From the NCBI GenBank assembly GCA_003963435.1, contig RXJC01000340.1, forward strand, positions 1-58,915: a stretch of 58,915 nt of DNA. The letters are read 5' to 3'. The stretch comes from Bradyrhizobiaceae bacterium (GTDB taxonomy: Bacteria > Pseudomonadota > Alphaproteobacteria > Rhizobiales > Xanthobacteraceae). This document shows, in pieces, positions 8,861 through 16,655 of the stretch. Under the pieces are notes generated by a model that searched no databases, had not been told where the DNA came from, and was given only the letters and a program-made list of their open reading frames with translations. The position numbers were made by a program, and so were the translations under genes. Within the stretch, counting starts at the first letter, position 1, and each line of letters starts with the position of its first letter.

Positions 8861-9670
8861 ATGTCCCGATATGCAAAGTACGAGTGCCTGACCGTGGATG
8901 TTGCCGACAAGGTCGCGACGGTGACCTTGAACCGGCCGCAGGCCCGCAATGCCATCAATCAGAAGCTGATCCGGGAGCTCCGCACGATCTGGGACGATCT
9001 TGCCGACGACCACGCCGTCAATGTCGTGGTGCTGACCGGGGCCGGGGAGTTCTTCAGCGTCGGCGGCGACGTCAAGGCGATGTCGGAACGGCCGGGCGGC
9101 GACGTGCTGGAGGAGGGCGAGGTCCACGACCCCATGATCAGCCGCCGCGGGGTGACGCGCCAGCTCGAGCTCGACAAGCCCATCATCGCCGCCATCAACG
9201 GCGATGCCATCGGCCTTGCCGCGACCCACGCGCTGCTCTGTGACATCACGGTCATGGCGGAAGATGCGCGGATCGGAGACACCCATGTATCGCGGGTCGG
9301 CTTGGTGGCCGGAGACGGCGGCACCGTCATCTGGCCGTTGCTCGTCGGCATCAACAAGGCCAAGGAATTCCTCATTCGCGGCACCCTGTTGAAGGGAAAA
9401 GAGGCCGAGCGGATCGGCCTCGTCAATCACGTCGCGCCGCGGGCCGAGGTTCTGGCCAAGGCCCGGGAGATCGCAATCGAGCTCGCGAACGGCCCCACCT
9501 GGGCAATCCGCTGGACCAAGCTGTCGATCAATCAGATCGTCAAGGACCGGGTGAACATGCTGCTCGAAGCGTCGATGGCGCTCGAGCAGGTGACATTCGA
9601 GACCGCCGACCACAAGGAAGCGACGACGTCGTTCAAGGAGAAGCGCAAGCCCAGGTTTGGCCAGGGCTAG
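8861..9670 (+). CDS. Enoyl-CoA hydratase/isomerase family protein
   Basis: A 269-residue crotonase-fold protein that hydrates or isomerises an enoyl-CoA. The fold signature is clear: VATVTLNRPQARNAIN, the oxyanion-hole region EFFSVGGDVKAM, IAAINGDAIGLAATHALLCD and the C-terminal GIGLVNHV-like segment. The second catalytic-loop position reads DTHVSRVGLVAGDGGT. The usual pair of glutamates is therefore not obvious (Asp is present instead of Glu near GDGG), so the reaction may differ from simple hydration. The ribosome site GGAGGAAG precedes ATG 8861. It is the first gene of a five-gene plus-strand unit ending with the P450. Confidence 0.88.
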   Translation: MSRYAKYECLTVDVADKVATVTLNRPQARNAINQKLIRELRTIWDDLADDHAVNVVVLTGAGEFFSVGGDVKAMSERPGGDVLEEGEVHDPMISRRGVTRQLELDKPIIAAINGDAIGLAATHALLCDITVMAEDARIGDTHVSRVGLVAGDGGTVIWPLLVGINKAKEFLIRGTLLKGKEAERIGLVNHVAPRAEVLAKAREIAIELANGPTWAIRWTKLSINQIVKDRVNMLLEASMALEQVTFETADHKEATTSFKEKRKPRFGQG

Positions 9671-9677
9671 TCAGCCT

Positions 9678-11918
9678 ATGGACGCCACCGAGCTTCCGAA
9701 CGACGAGGTCAGGCAGATGCTCCGGGAATCGCTGCGCGGGTTTCTCGGCGAGCACTGGGATGCCGGTTGCCTGAGGCTTGGCGTCAAGCCGCAAGACATT
9801 GCGGCGATATGGACCAGGCTGGTTGGCCAGGGCATTGCCAATCTCGGCTCCGATCCTGAGGAAGGTGGGCTGCGCGAGATCGCGGTCGTGCTCGCGGAGC
9901 TCGGGCGCGCATCGTGCCCGGCGCCAATGTGGTCGGTTGCGCTCGCCAATTTTGCGCTTTCGACGGCGAGGTCGGAACTGGCCGCAGATTGCCTGGTGAA
10001 GCTGCACGAGGGGGCGGCACGGCTCGCCATGTCGTTCGGGGCGTTCGACCCCGATCAGGGCGCGGGCGCGATCCGGGTTCGGGATGGCCGGGCGGACGGG
10101 GTGCTCCGGCTCGTGGAAGCTGCGGACAGCTGCACGCACCTGCTTGTTGCCATCGATCACGCTCTCCTCGGTCTCGTGGCGCTGGATGCCGCCGGTGTCG
10201 CAATTGTTCCGACGCGGGCCATGGGCGCCTGGGGGGCTTGCGAAGTGCGTCTCAGTTCGGCGCCGATCAGCGTCATCGCGATTGAGGCGGGTGTTCTCGA
10301 CGATCTCTTGCTTCGCGGAAAGCTGGCGCTGATGGCGCGGGCGCATGGAGCCGCCCAGCGCGGTTTCGAGCTTGCCACTGATTACGCCAGGGAACGGCAT
10401 CAGTTCGGTCAGCCGATCGGCCGGTTCCAGTCCATCCAGCACAAGCTGGCCAATGGCTTCATCGCCTTGGAAGGCGTGCGGCTGATCGTGGACCATGCGG
10501 CCAGGCTTCACGATCTCGGGGATGGCGCTTGGCGCTACTTCGCCCATGCGGCCATCGCCTTTGCGAGCGATGCCTTGCGGCGCGTCTCGCTCGAAACGCA
10601 TCACGCGTTCGGGGCGATCGGTTATGCCGACGAGCACGAAGCCCCGCTGCATTTCAAGCGGGTCCATCTCGACACCATCATGCTCGGCGGCGCGGCTCCG
10701 GCGAAGCGATGGCTGGCATCCTCGTTGCTGGAGCCCGGCAGTTCGGGCCTGCCTGAATATGACCTCGGTGCGGCCGGCAACGCGCTGCGCGAGCAGGTGA
10801 AGGATTGGCTGGAGCAGCATTGGTCGGGAGACCGGAAGGCTGAATTCGATCGCAAGCCGTTCGCCAAACGCGAGTTCGACGCCGAGTTCGCGCGCGAGAT
10901 CGGCGAGACTGGCTGGATCGGCCTCGGATGGTCCCGGCAATTCGGCGGCCAGGCCCGTTCGCCGCTCGAGCAGATCGCGTTCATGGAGACGATGGAGCGA
11001 GGCGAAGCGCCGCGCATCGGCGCCGCGATCCAGGCCAATGCCCTGATGATGTTCGGAACGTCCGAGCAGCAGCAACGCTATCTCCCCGAAATTTTGCGCG
11101 GCGAGGCCATGCACGGGATGGGCTACAGCGAACCGCAGGCGGGCTCGGATCTCGCGGCGCTGCGCACCAGCGCGGTGCGCGATGGCGATCACTGGATCAT
11201 CAACGGCCAGAAGATCTGGACCACGACCTGGTGGGGCAAATACATGTTCCTGGCCGCGCGCACCGACAGGGACGCCAGGCCGCCGCACGCCGGCATCAGC
11301 ATGTTCATCGTGCCCATGAACGCCGAGGGGATCACGGTCCATCCGGCGACCACGATGTATGACGGCTCCTTCGCCAACATCTTCTACGACAACGTCCGCA
11401 TTCCCCTGGAGAACCTTGTCGGCGAGGTGAACGGGGGCTGGAAGGTCCTGACCGGCGCGCTCGCCTTCGAGCGCGGGCTGGTCGGCGGAGGTATCGTCCT
11501 GAAGGTTGCTCACGCCTTCGAGCAGTTGCGCGGGCACGTCATGCGGAAGGATGCCGCGGAAACGGCCCTCAGCGACGATCCCATCGTGCGCGACAGGATG
11601 GCGATGCTGGCCGCCGAGATCGAGATCGGGCGTCTATTGATGATGCATTGCGCCGAGCTCGCGGCGGGCGGCGTGACCCCGCCGGAATACGGCGCGATCA
11701 GCAAGGTCTTCTCGGGGGAGTTGATGGAGCGCTTCGGCGAGGCGGCGCTCGATATCCTCGGCATGCGCGCGGCGCTATCGGAGCAGATGCCCGGAGCGAT
11801 CGACAATGGCCGTTTCGAGCAGAACCTGCGTCATTCGCTGATGTGGGTGATCAGCATCGGCACCAACGAGATCCAGCGCAGCCTCATCGCACACCGGGCG
11901 CTTGGGCTGCCCAGATAG
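9678..11918 (+). CDS. Fused double-domain acyl-CoA dehydrogenase (FadE34-like architecture)
   Basis: A 746-residue protein with two acyl-CoA dehydrogenase modules in one chain. The N-terminal module (about 1-355) is divergent but keeps RGFELATDYARERHQFGQ and the HHAFGAIGYADEHE region. The C-terminal module (about 360-746) keeps [16 protein letters not shown] and GQKIWTTTWWG. The C-terminal end reads ISIGTNEIQR, so the glutamate found in YEGT-type enzymes is Ile-Gly here. The base must come from another position, as in some other subfamilies. The same fused layout is known in the mycobacterial side-chain enzyme FadE34. ATG 9678 lies 7 bases after the hydratase stop; an in-frame TTG at 9657 would overlap that gene. 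Confidence 0.88.
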   Translation: MDATELPNDEVRQMLRESLRGFLGEHWDAGCLRLGVKPQDIAAIWTRLVGQGIANLGSDPEEGGLREIAVVLAELGRASCPAPMWSVALANFALSTARSELAADCLVKLHEGAARLAMSFGAFDPDQGAGAIRVRDGRADGVLRLVEAADSCTHLLVAIDHALLGLVALDAAGVAIVPTRAMGAWGACEVRLSSAPISVIAIEAGVLDDLLLRGKLALMARAHGAAQRGFELATDYARERHQFGQPIGRFQSIQHKLANGFIALEGVRLIVDHAARLHDLGDGAWRYFAHAAIAFASDALRRVSLETHHAFGAIGYADEHEAPLHFKRVHLDTIMLGGAAPAKRWLASSLLEPGSSGLPEYDLGAAGNALREQVKDWLEQHWSGDRKAEFDRKPFAKREFDAEFAREIGETGWIGLGWSRQFGGQARSPLEQIAFMETMERGEAPRIGAAIQANALMMFGTSEQQQRYLPEILRGEAMHGMGYSEPQAGSDLAALRTSAVRDGDHWIINGQKIWTTTWWGKYMFLAARTDRDARPPHAGISMFIVPMNAEGITVHPATTMYDGSFANIFYDNVRIPLENLVGEVNGGWKVLTGALAFERGLVGGGIVLKVAHAFEQLRGHVMRKDAAETALSDDPIVRDRMAMLAAEIEIGRLLMMHCAELAAGGVTPPEYGAISKVFSGELMERFGEAALDILGMRAALSEQMPGAIDNGRFEQNLRHSLMWVISIGTNEIQRSLIAHRALGLPR

Positions 11919-11928
11919 GAGTGACCGC

Positions 11929-13137
11929 ATGCAAGAGCAGGAGACTGCGAATCTGCCGCTCGAGGGAGTACGCGTACTCGACTTCTCGATCATGCTGGCC
12001 GGTCCCTATTGCGCGAGGCTGCTCGCGGACGCCGGCGCGGAGGTCATCAAAATCGAGCCGCCCGAGGGCGACGACATGCGTCTGCGGTCCCCGTTGCGGA
12101 GCGGCCAGAGCGCCTATTTCGGCCAGCTCAATGCGGGCAAGCGCAGCCTTGCGCTCGATCTGAAAAACCCCGAGGCGATCGACCTGGTGCGCCGGCTGGT
12201 CAAGGAGACCGATATCCTGGTCGAGAATTTCCGGCCGGGGGTGATGGACCGGCTTGGCCTCGGCTACGACGCGCTGCACGCGATCAATCCACGCCTGATC
12301 TACTGCTCGATCTCGGGCTACGGGCAAACGGGGCCGGCCGCGGAGCGCGCCGCCTATGCCATGATCGTTCACGCCGAGAGCGGCTTCGACCGCTCGCTGA
12401 TGCGGTATGCGGGCGATCGTGACCGGCCCGCGGCGGGGGCGGTTTTCGTCGCGGACGTGCTCGGCGGGATCTTCGGCTATTCGGCGATACAGACCGCCAT
12501 GGTCCAGCGTGCGCGAACGGGGACCGGCCAGCGGATCGATGTTGCCCTGATGGACTGCATGCTCAACCTGCTCGTCTACGAATTGCAGGAAGCGCAGTTC
12601 GCCCCGCAGGCACCGCGCGCCGCCTATGGTCCGGTCCGGGCTTCCGACGGCGACGTCCTGGTTGCGCCGATCACGCCGCGAAATTTCGCCGCGCTGTGCG
12701 AGGTGACAGGGCAGGGCGATCTCGCGAACGACCCGCGCTTCAAGACGGTGCCGGGCCGCGCGGCCAACTGGTCCGCGATGATGCAGGTCGTCGAAAAATG
12801 GTCCGAACAGCACACGGTGCGCGAGTGCATGGCTGCCCTCGACAAGGCCGGCGTTCCCAGTGCCGAATATCGCGATCCGGGAGCCGCCTTGACCGATCCG
12901 CACCTCCTTCAGCGCGGCGCATTCGCGACGATCGCCGATAGCGCGGGGGAATTCCTGGGCGTCAATGCGCCCTGGAAGATGTCGGGCGGATCGACTGCCA
13001 TGCGGCGGGAGATTCCCGCGGTCGGGGCGCACCGGGACGAATTGCTGTCCCGGGTCCTCGGCCTGTCCGCCGAGGCCATCGCTGGCCTCGCTGACGCCGG
13101 AGTGTTTGGAAGCGCCAGCGCCCGGGCGAAAGGCTAG
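11929..13137 (+). CDS. CaiB/BaiF-family (class III) CoA transferase
   Basis: A 402-residue class III CoA transferase that moves CoA between carboxylic acids. The N-terminal Rossmann region VRVLDFSIMLAGPYCARLLA and GAEVIKIEPPEGDD is typical, as are LVENFRPGVMDRLGLGY and the SISGYGQTGP segment. Asp176 in FVADVLGG is the likely nucleophilic aspartate that forms the anhydride and thioester intermediates. AGGAGTGACCGC precedes ATG 11929, ten bases after the dehydrogenase stop. No acyl-CoA ligase is present in the island, so this enzyme and its paralogue at 20260 probably perform substrate activation. Confidence 0.92.
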   Translation: MQEQETANLPLEGVRVLDFSIMLAGPYCARLLADAGAEVIKIEPPEGDDMRLRSPLRSGQSAYFGQLNAGKRSLALDLKNPEAIDLVRRLVKETDILVENFRPGVMDRLGLGYDALHAINPRLIYCSISGYGQTGPAAERAAYAMIVHAESGFDRSLMRYAGDRDRPAAGAVFVADVLGGIFGYSAIQTAMVQRARTGTGQRIDVALMDCMLNLLVYELQEAQFAPQAPRAAYGPVRASDGDVLVAPITPRNFAALCEVTGQGDLANDPRFKTVPGRAANWSAMMQVVEKWSEQHTVRECMAALDKAGVPSAEYRDPGAALTDPHLLQRGAFATIADSAGEFLGVNAPWKMSGGSTAMRREIPAVGAHRDELLSRVLGLSAEAIAGLADAGVFGSASARAKG

Positions 13138-13167
13138 TTCACATCAGCGCGCCGGAGGGCACCGTCC

Positions 13168-14280
13168 ATGAAGATCATCGCTGCGATAGCAAATGGGCCG
13201 CGCGATCCTTTCGAGATCGTCCCTTGCGAGCTCTCGGCCCCGCGCGCCGGCGAAGTTCTGGTCCGGGTGCACGCGTGCGGCATCTGTCACACCGATCTGG
13301 CGGTCAAGTACGGGCACATCCCGGTGCAGATGCCCAAGGTTCTGGGCCACGAAGGAGCGGGCGTGATCGAACAGGTCGGCCCCAGCGTGACGTCGTTCCG
13401 GCCCGGCGATCACGTGCTCATGAGCTTTGGCTCCTGCGGCGAATGCTCGAGTTGTTGCGACGGCGCGCTCGGCTATTGCGACCATTTTCGCGCCATCAAC
13501 CTGTTCGGAAACAGGTCTGGCGGCTCGGCGCTGTCACGCGGCGGGAGCGAGCTGGGCGGTCATTTCTTCGCGCAATCCGCCTTCGCGACGCACGCGATCG
13601 CTACCACCAGGAACATCGTCAAGGTCGATGCCGATCTGCCGCTGGATCTTCTTGCGCCGCTCGGATGCGGCATCCAGACCGGCATGGGATCGGTCATGAA
13701 CGTGCTGCGGCCGCAGGCCGGGACCTCGATCGCGGTGTTCGGCGTCGGCGCGGTCGGCCTGTCGGCCATCATCGCCGCGCGGATTGTCGGCTGCTCGACG
13801 ATCATCGCCGTGGACGTCGTGCCGGAGCGGCTGCGCGTTGCGCGCGAGCTGGGCGCGACGCATGCGGTGTCCGGCCGCGCGGAGAACCCCGCGGCGGAGA
13901 TCGTCGAGCTCACGAAGGGCGGTGCGCATGTATCGCTCGACACGACGGGCGTGCCGGCGGCGGTGGCAAACTCGGTCAATTGCCTGCGCGCGCGTGGCGT
14001 CAGCGCGCAGGTCGCGGCCCCGCCTCGGGGAACGATGTACGCGGCCGAAGCCAGTGTCGTGGTCGGGCGGGGAATCTCCATCCGCGGCGTGGTCGAGGGC
14101 GATGCAAATCCTCAGCTGTTCATTCCGCGCATGATCGGCTTCTTCCGCGAGGGCCGGTTGCCGCTCGACAAATTCGTCAAGACCTATCCGCTCGCAGGGA
14201 TCAACGAGGCCGTTGACGACCTCGACAGCGGCCGCGTGGTCAAGCCCGTTCTGACCATGGCGGGGAGTGGGAGCGCTTAA
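13168..14280 (+). CDS. Zn-dependent alcohol dehydrogenase (aryl/benzyl-alcohol type)
   Basis: A 370-residue medium-chain NAD(P)-dependent dehydrogenase. The catalytic zinc ligands are in GICHTDL and LGHEGAG, with a downstream Cys in PLGCGIQTGMG. The structural zinc lobe has the canonical C-x2-C-x2-C-x7-C spacing (CGECSSCCDGALGYC). The nucleotide fold shows VFGVGAVGLSAI followed by an aspartate (AVDVV), which favours NAD. The order resembles XylB-type aryl-alcohol dehydrogenases. Its likely role is oxidation of an alcohol made by the P450 encoded next to it. The start is preceded by GGAGGGCACCGTCC. Confidence 0.92.
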   Translation: MKIIAAIANGPRDPFEIVPCELSAPRAGEVLVRVHACGICHTDLAVKYGHIPVQMPKVLGHEGAGVIEQVGPSVTSFRPGDHVLMSFGSCGECSSCCDGALGYCDHFRAINLFGNRSGGSALSRGGSELGGHFFAQSAFATHAIATTRNIVKVDADLPLDLLAPLGCGIQTGMGSVMNVLRPQAGTSIAVFGVGAVGLSAIIAARIVGCSTIIAVDVVPERLRVARELGATHAVSGRAENPAAEIVELTKGGAHVSLDTTGVPAAVANSVNCLRARGVSAQVAAPPRGTMYAAEASVVVGRGISIRGVVEGDANPQLFIPRMIGFFREGRLPLDKFVKTYPLAGINEAVDDLDSGRVVKPVLTMAGSGSA

Positions 14281-14311
14281 CAAGACACAAAACAAGCAGG
14301 GAGGAGGAACG

Positions 14312-15547
14312 ATGCTCGACATCGCAACGGATAATGCAATCGCTGATCATAGAACCTACGGCAATGTCGGTCTGCAGCACCGGCTCTTCGGCGAGCTGCG
14401 GCGCGACGATCCGGTCCATTGGACGCAGCCTGACGGGTACCGCCCATTCTGGACCATCACCAAATACGCCGACATCATCGAGATCGAGCGCCAGGCCGAT
14501 CGCTTCATCAACGCGCCGCGGACGAAGCTTCTCAGCATCGAATTCGAAAGCAAGGTGAGGGAGGCGATGAGCGGCAAGCCCATGCTGGTCCGGGCCTTGC
14601 CGCAGATGGATAACCCCGATCACGGCAAGTATCAAAAACTCACCCACGCCTGGTTCCAGCCCCGGCACATCCGGACATTGTCCGAGCGCATGGCGGCGCT
14701 GGCGAAGGAGAGCGTCGATCGCCTCGTGGCGATCGGCAACCAGTGCGACTTCTACAACGACATCGCGATCTACTATCCGTTGCGGGTCCTGATGACCGTC
14801 CTCGGCCTGCCGCGCAGCGACGAGGAACGCCTGCTCAAGATCACCCAGGCCTATTTCGGCGGCGGCGATCCGGAGATGCAGAAGGGCTCCGACCTGATCG
14901 ACGCCACGGTCGCCTATGTGGACTATTTTAAGAACGTCGCGCGGGAGAGACGGAAGAACCCGCAGGACGACGTGGCGACGGTGATCGCAACGTCCGAGAT
15001 CGACGGCCGGCCGATCGAGGATTTCGAGGCCTATTCGTACTATGTCGCGCTCGCGAGCGCGGGACACGACACGACGAGCGCGACGATCGCCGGCGGTCTG
15101 CTTGCCTTGATCGAGAACCCCGAGGCCATGGCCCGCCTGCAGCGCGAACCCGAGTTCCTTTCGGACGCCGCGGAGGAGATGGTGCGCTGGGTGTCTCCGG
15201 TCAAACACTTCTTCCGCACCGCAACGGCCGACTACGACATTCGCGGCAAGACGATCAGGGCCGGGGACAGCATCCTCCTCAGCTATCCCTCAGGCAATCG
15301 CGACGAGGAAGCCTTCGATCGGCCATTCCAGTTCATTCCCGATCGGTCGCCCAACCGGCACCTCGGCTACGGCTTTGGCATTCACGCCTGCATCGGCCGG
15401 CATCTCGCCAAGGCCGAGATCGTGGCCTTCTTCCGCGAATTCCTCGGCAGGATCGAGCGGGTTGAGCTCGCGGGCGCCCCGGCCTGGACCGAAACCTCGT
15501 TTCTCGGCGGCGTGAAACGCCTGCCGGTCCGTTATTCGGTACGATAG
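14312..15547 (+). CDS. Cytochrome P450
   Basis: A 411-residue soluble bacterial P450. The I-helix oxygen motif is ASAGHDTTSATIAGG, the K-helix ExxR is in AAEEMVRW, and the heme loop GYGFGIHACIGRHLAKAE places the thiolate at Cys360. There is no membrane anchor, so it needs separate ferredoxin and reductase partners. The only reductase in the island belongs with the Rieske gene. GGGAGGAGGAACG precedes ATG 14312. It ends the first plus-strand unit. Substrate class is not readable from sequence, but the neighbours suggest hydroxylation of an aliphatic position on an acid later handled as a CoA ester. Confidence 0.95.
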   Translation: MLDIATDNAIADHRTYGNVGLQHRLFGELRRDDPVHWTQPDGYRPFWTITKYADIIEIERQADRFINAPRTKLLSIEFESKVREAMSGKPMLVRALPQMDNPDHGKYQKLTHAWFQPRHIRTLSERMAALAKESVDRLVAIGNQCDFYNDIAIYYPLRVLMTVLGLPRSDEERLLKITQAYFGGGDPEMQKGSDLIDATVAYVDYFKNVARERRKNPQDDVATVIATSEIDGRPIEDFEAYSYYVALASAGHDTTSATIAGGLLALIENPEAMARLQREPEFLSDAAEEMVRWVSPVKHFFRTATADYDIRGKTIRAGDSILLSYPSGNRDEEAFDRPFQFIPDRSPNRHLGYGFGIHACIGRHLAKAEIVAFFREFLGRIERVELAGAPAWTETSFLGGVKRLPVRYSVR

Positions 15548-15591
15548 GGGAGCATCGCGGCGCGTGCGCGCCATCGAAGGCAGGGACAGGG

Positions 15592-16080
15592 TCAGGTCCC
15601 CGAGGACGAGGGCGCGGCGGCCTTGGAGATCGCGAGCATGCAGTTGAGGAAGTGGACGCGGTCCTCCTTGCTCAGGGGCGCAAGCAGGGTGTTCTGAAGC
15701 TCGGCCGCGGCGGGGATGACTCCGAGAAGGGCTTCCTCGCCCCTGGCGGTGATCTGGACTTGGATCGACCGCCGGTCTTCCGCGTTGCTTCGTTTCGCGA
15801 TCAGCTTGCGCGCCGTCATGCGCTTGAGCATCTCGCTGAGCGTGTTGCGGTCGCTGCTGATTCGCACGGCGAGGGCGGACGGGGTTAGGGGACCATCCTG
15901 ATAGAGCGCGATCAACACGCCGAACTGCCTTGGCGTGATGTCGCTCTGGCCGGTCAGGTCCTCGTAGAGCAGGTCATAGCGGGCCTCGAGCAGTCGAAGC
16001 AGAAACCCGACGCCCCCTTCAAGGCGCCAGTTGCGCGCGATCTCCACCGCGCTCGCACTCTTTCCCTTGGGCGCTGACAT
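15592..16080 (-). CDS. MarR-family transcriptional regulator
   Basis: A 162-residue winged-helix regulator. The dimerisation helix is FLLRLLEARYDLLYEDL. The HTH is ITPRQFGVLIALYQDGPLTP with the recognition helix SSDRNTLSEMLKRM. The wing AEDRRSIQVQIT contains the conserved D-x-R-S-like pattern. MarR proteins commonly sense aromatic acids or their CoA thioesters. It is divergent from the Rieske operon, with a perfect 12-base palindrome between them, and converges on the P450 gene. Autoregulation and control of the 16.3-23.2 kb unit are the natural inference. Confidence 0.93.
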   Translation of the reverse strand: MSAPKGKSASAVEIARNWRLEGGVGFLLRLLEARYDLLYEDLTGQSDITPRQFGVLIALYQDGPLTPSALAVRISSDRNTLSEMLKRMTARKLIAKRSNAEDRRSIQVQITARGEEALLGVIPAAAELQNTLLAPLSKEDRVHFLNCMLAISKAAAPSSSGT

Positions 16081-16204
16081 GCCGTCGTTGACCTGAATTC
16101 TCCGAGAACGGCTCAGGCGTTAGCAGCTTGTCCGATGGCTCTCAACCCCATCGCGGAACGGGCGCCAGTGAGCGCTACGTCCGGAAATGCCGGCGAGACC
16201 AGAT

Positions 16205-16245
16205 TTGCTATTGCAAGCCATTCGCTCATATAGTACGTATACGTA
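16205..16245 (+). promoter_or_regulatory. Promoter with perfect palindrome TACGTATACGTA (MarR operator candidate)
   Basis: TTGCTA (16205-16210) and TATAGT (16229-16234), spaced 18 bases, form a plausible promoter reading toward the Rieske operon. The self-complementary 12-mer TACGTATACGTA (16234-16245) starts at the last base of the -10 element. Binding there would block initiation. MarR operators are AT-rich palindromes of this size, and the gene for such a regulator is divergent 154 bases away. Confidence 0.65.
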
Positions 16246-16286
16246 TCAATAAGGGCGCTGAACAGCGCTGCCGGGGGGGGGACTGC

Positions 16287-16655
16287 TTGGATCTGCGCGA
16301 GTTGCTGTCGATTCCCTATCTTCTCGAAGCCGAGGCGGTCGAAGCCGAACCAGGTCGATGGCTCGTGCGCCTGACTTATCCCGAACTGCCTGGCTGCAGC
16401 GCGGAAGGCGCGGTGGTCGAGGACGCCTTGCGGGATCTCGAGCGGCGCCGCATCGAGACGATCGTCAGCCTCGTTGAGGCCGGCGCAATGCCGCCTATGC
16501 CACGGCAGCCACTAGCTTCGGCCGATCCGCTCTGGACCGCACGCGACCTCGGACTGTCGGCACGTGTCGCAGCGCTGCTGGGCACTGCCACAGAGCAAGG
16601 CGGCGACGGGTTGCCATTTAAGGAGGAAGCACATGCTCTCACGCGAAGACAATGA
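16287..16655 (+). CDS. HicB-like small protein coupled to the Rieske oxygenase gene
   Basis: About 122 residues if translation begins at TTG 16287, which follows an extreme purine ribosome site (a run of G residues). The middle (GRWLVRLTYPELPGCSAEG, then VEDALRDLERRRIETIVSLVEAGAMPPMP) matches the HicB/UPF0150 pattern of a short beta hairpin ending LPGC, a helix and a proline-rich tail. No HicA toxin is adjacent and no DNA-binding tail is evident. Its 3' end overlaps the Rieske start by 23 bases, so the two are translationally coupled. A role as accessory or regulatory subunit is a guess. The open frame extends upstream to 16128, but that part covers the promoter. Confidence 0.65.
   Translation: MDLRELLSIPYLLEAEAVEAEPGRWLVRLTYPELPGCSAEGAVVEDALRDLERRRIETIVSLVEAGAMPPMPRQPLASADPLWTARDLGLSARVAALLGTATEQGGDGLPFKEEAHALTRRQ

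Noticed and set aside
9633..11537. 634-codon open frame on the minus strand
   Set aside because: It lies entirely antisense to the fused acyl-CoA dehydrogenase and downstream of the hydratase stop. The peptide is rich in Arg, Ala, His and Asp with no domain, a typical shadow in high-GC DNA.
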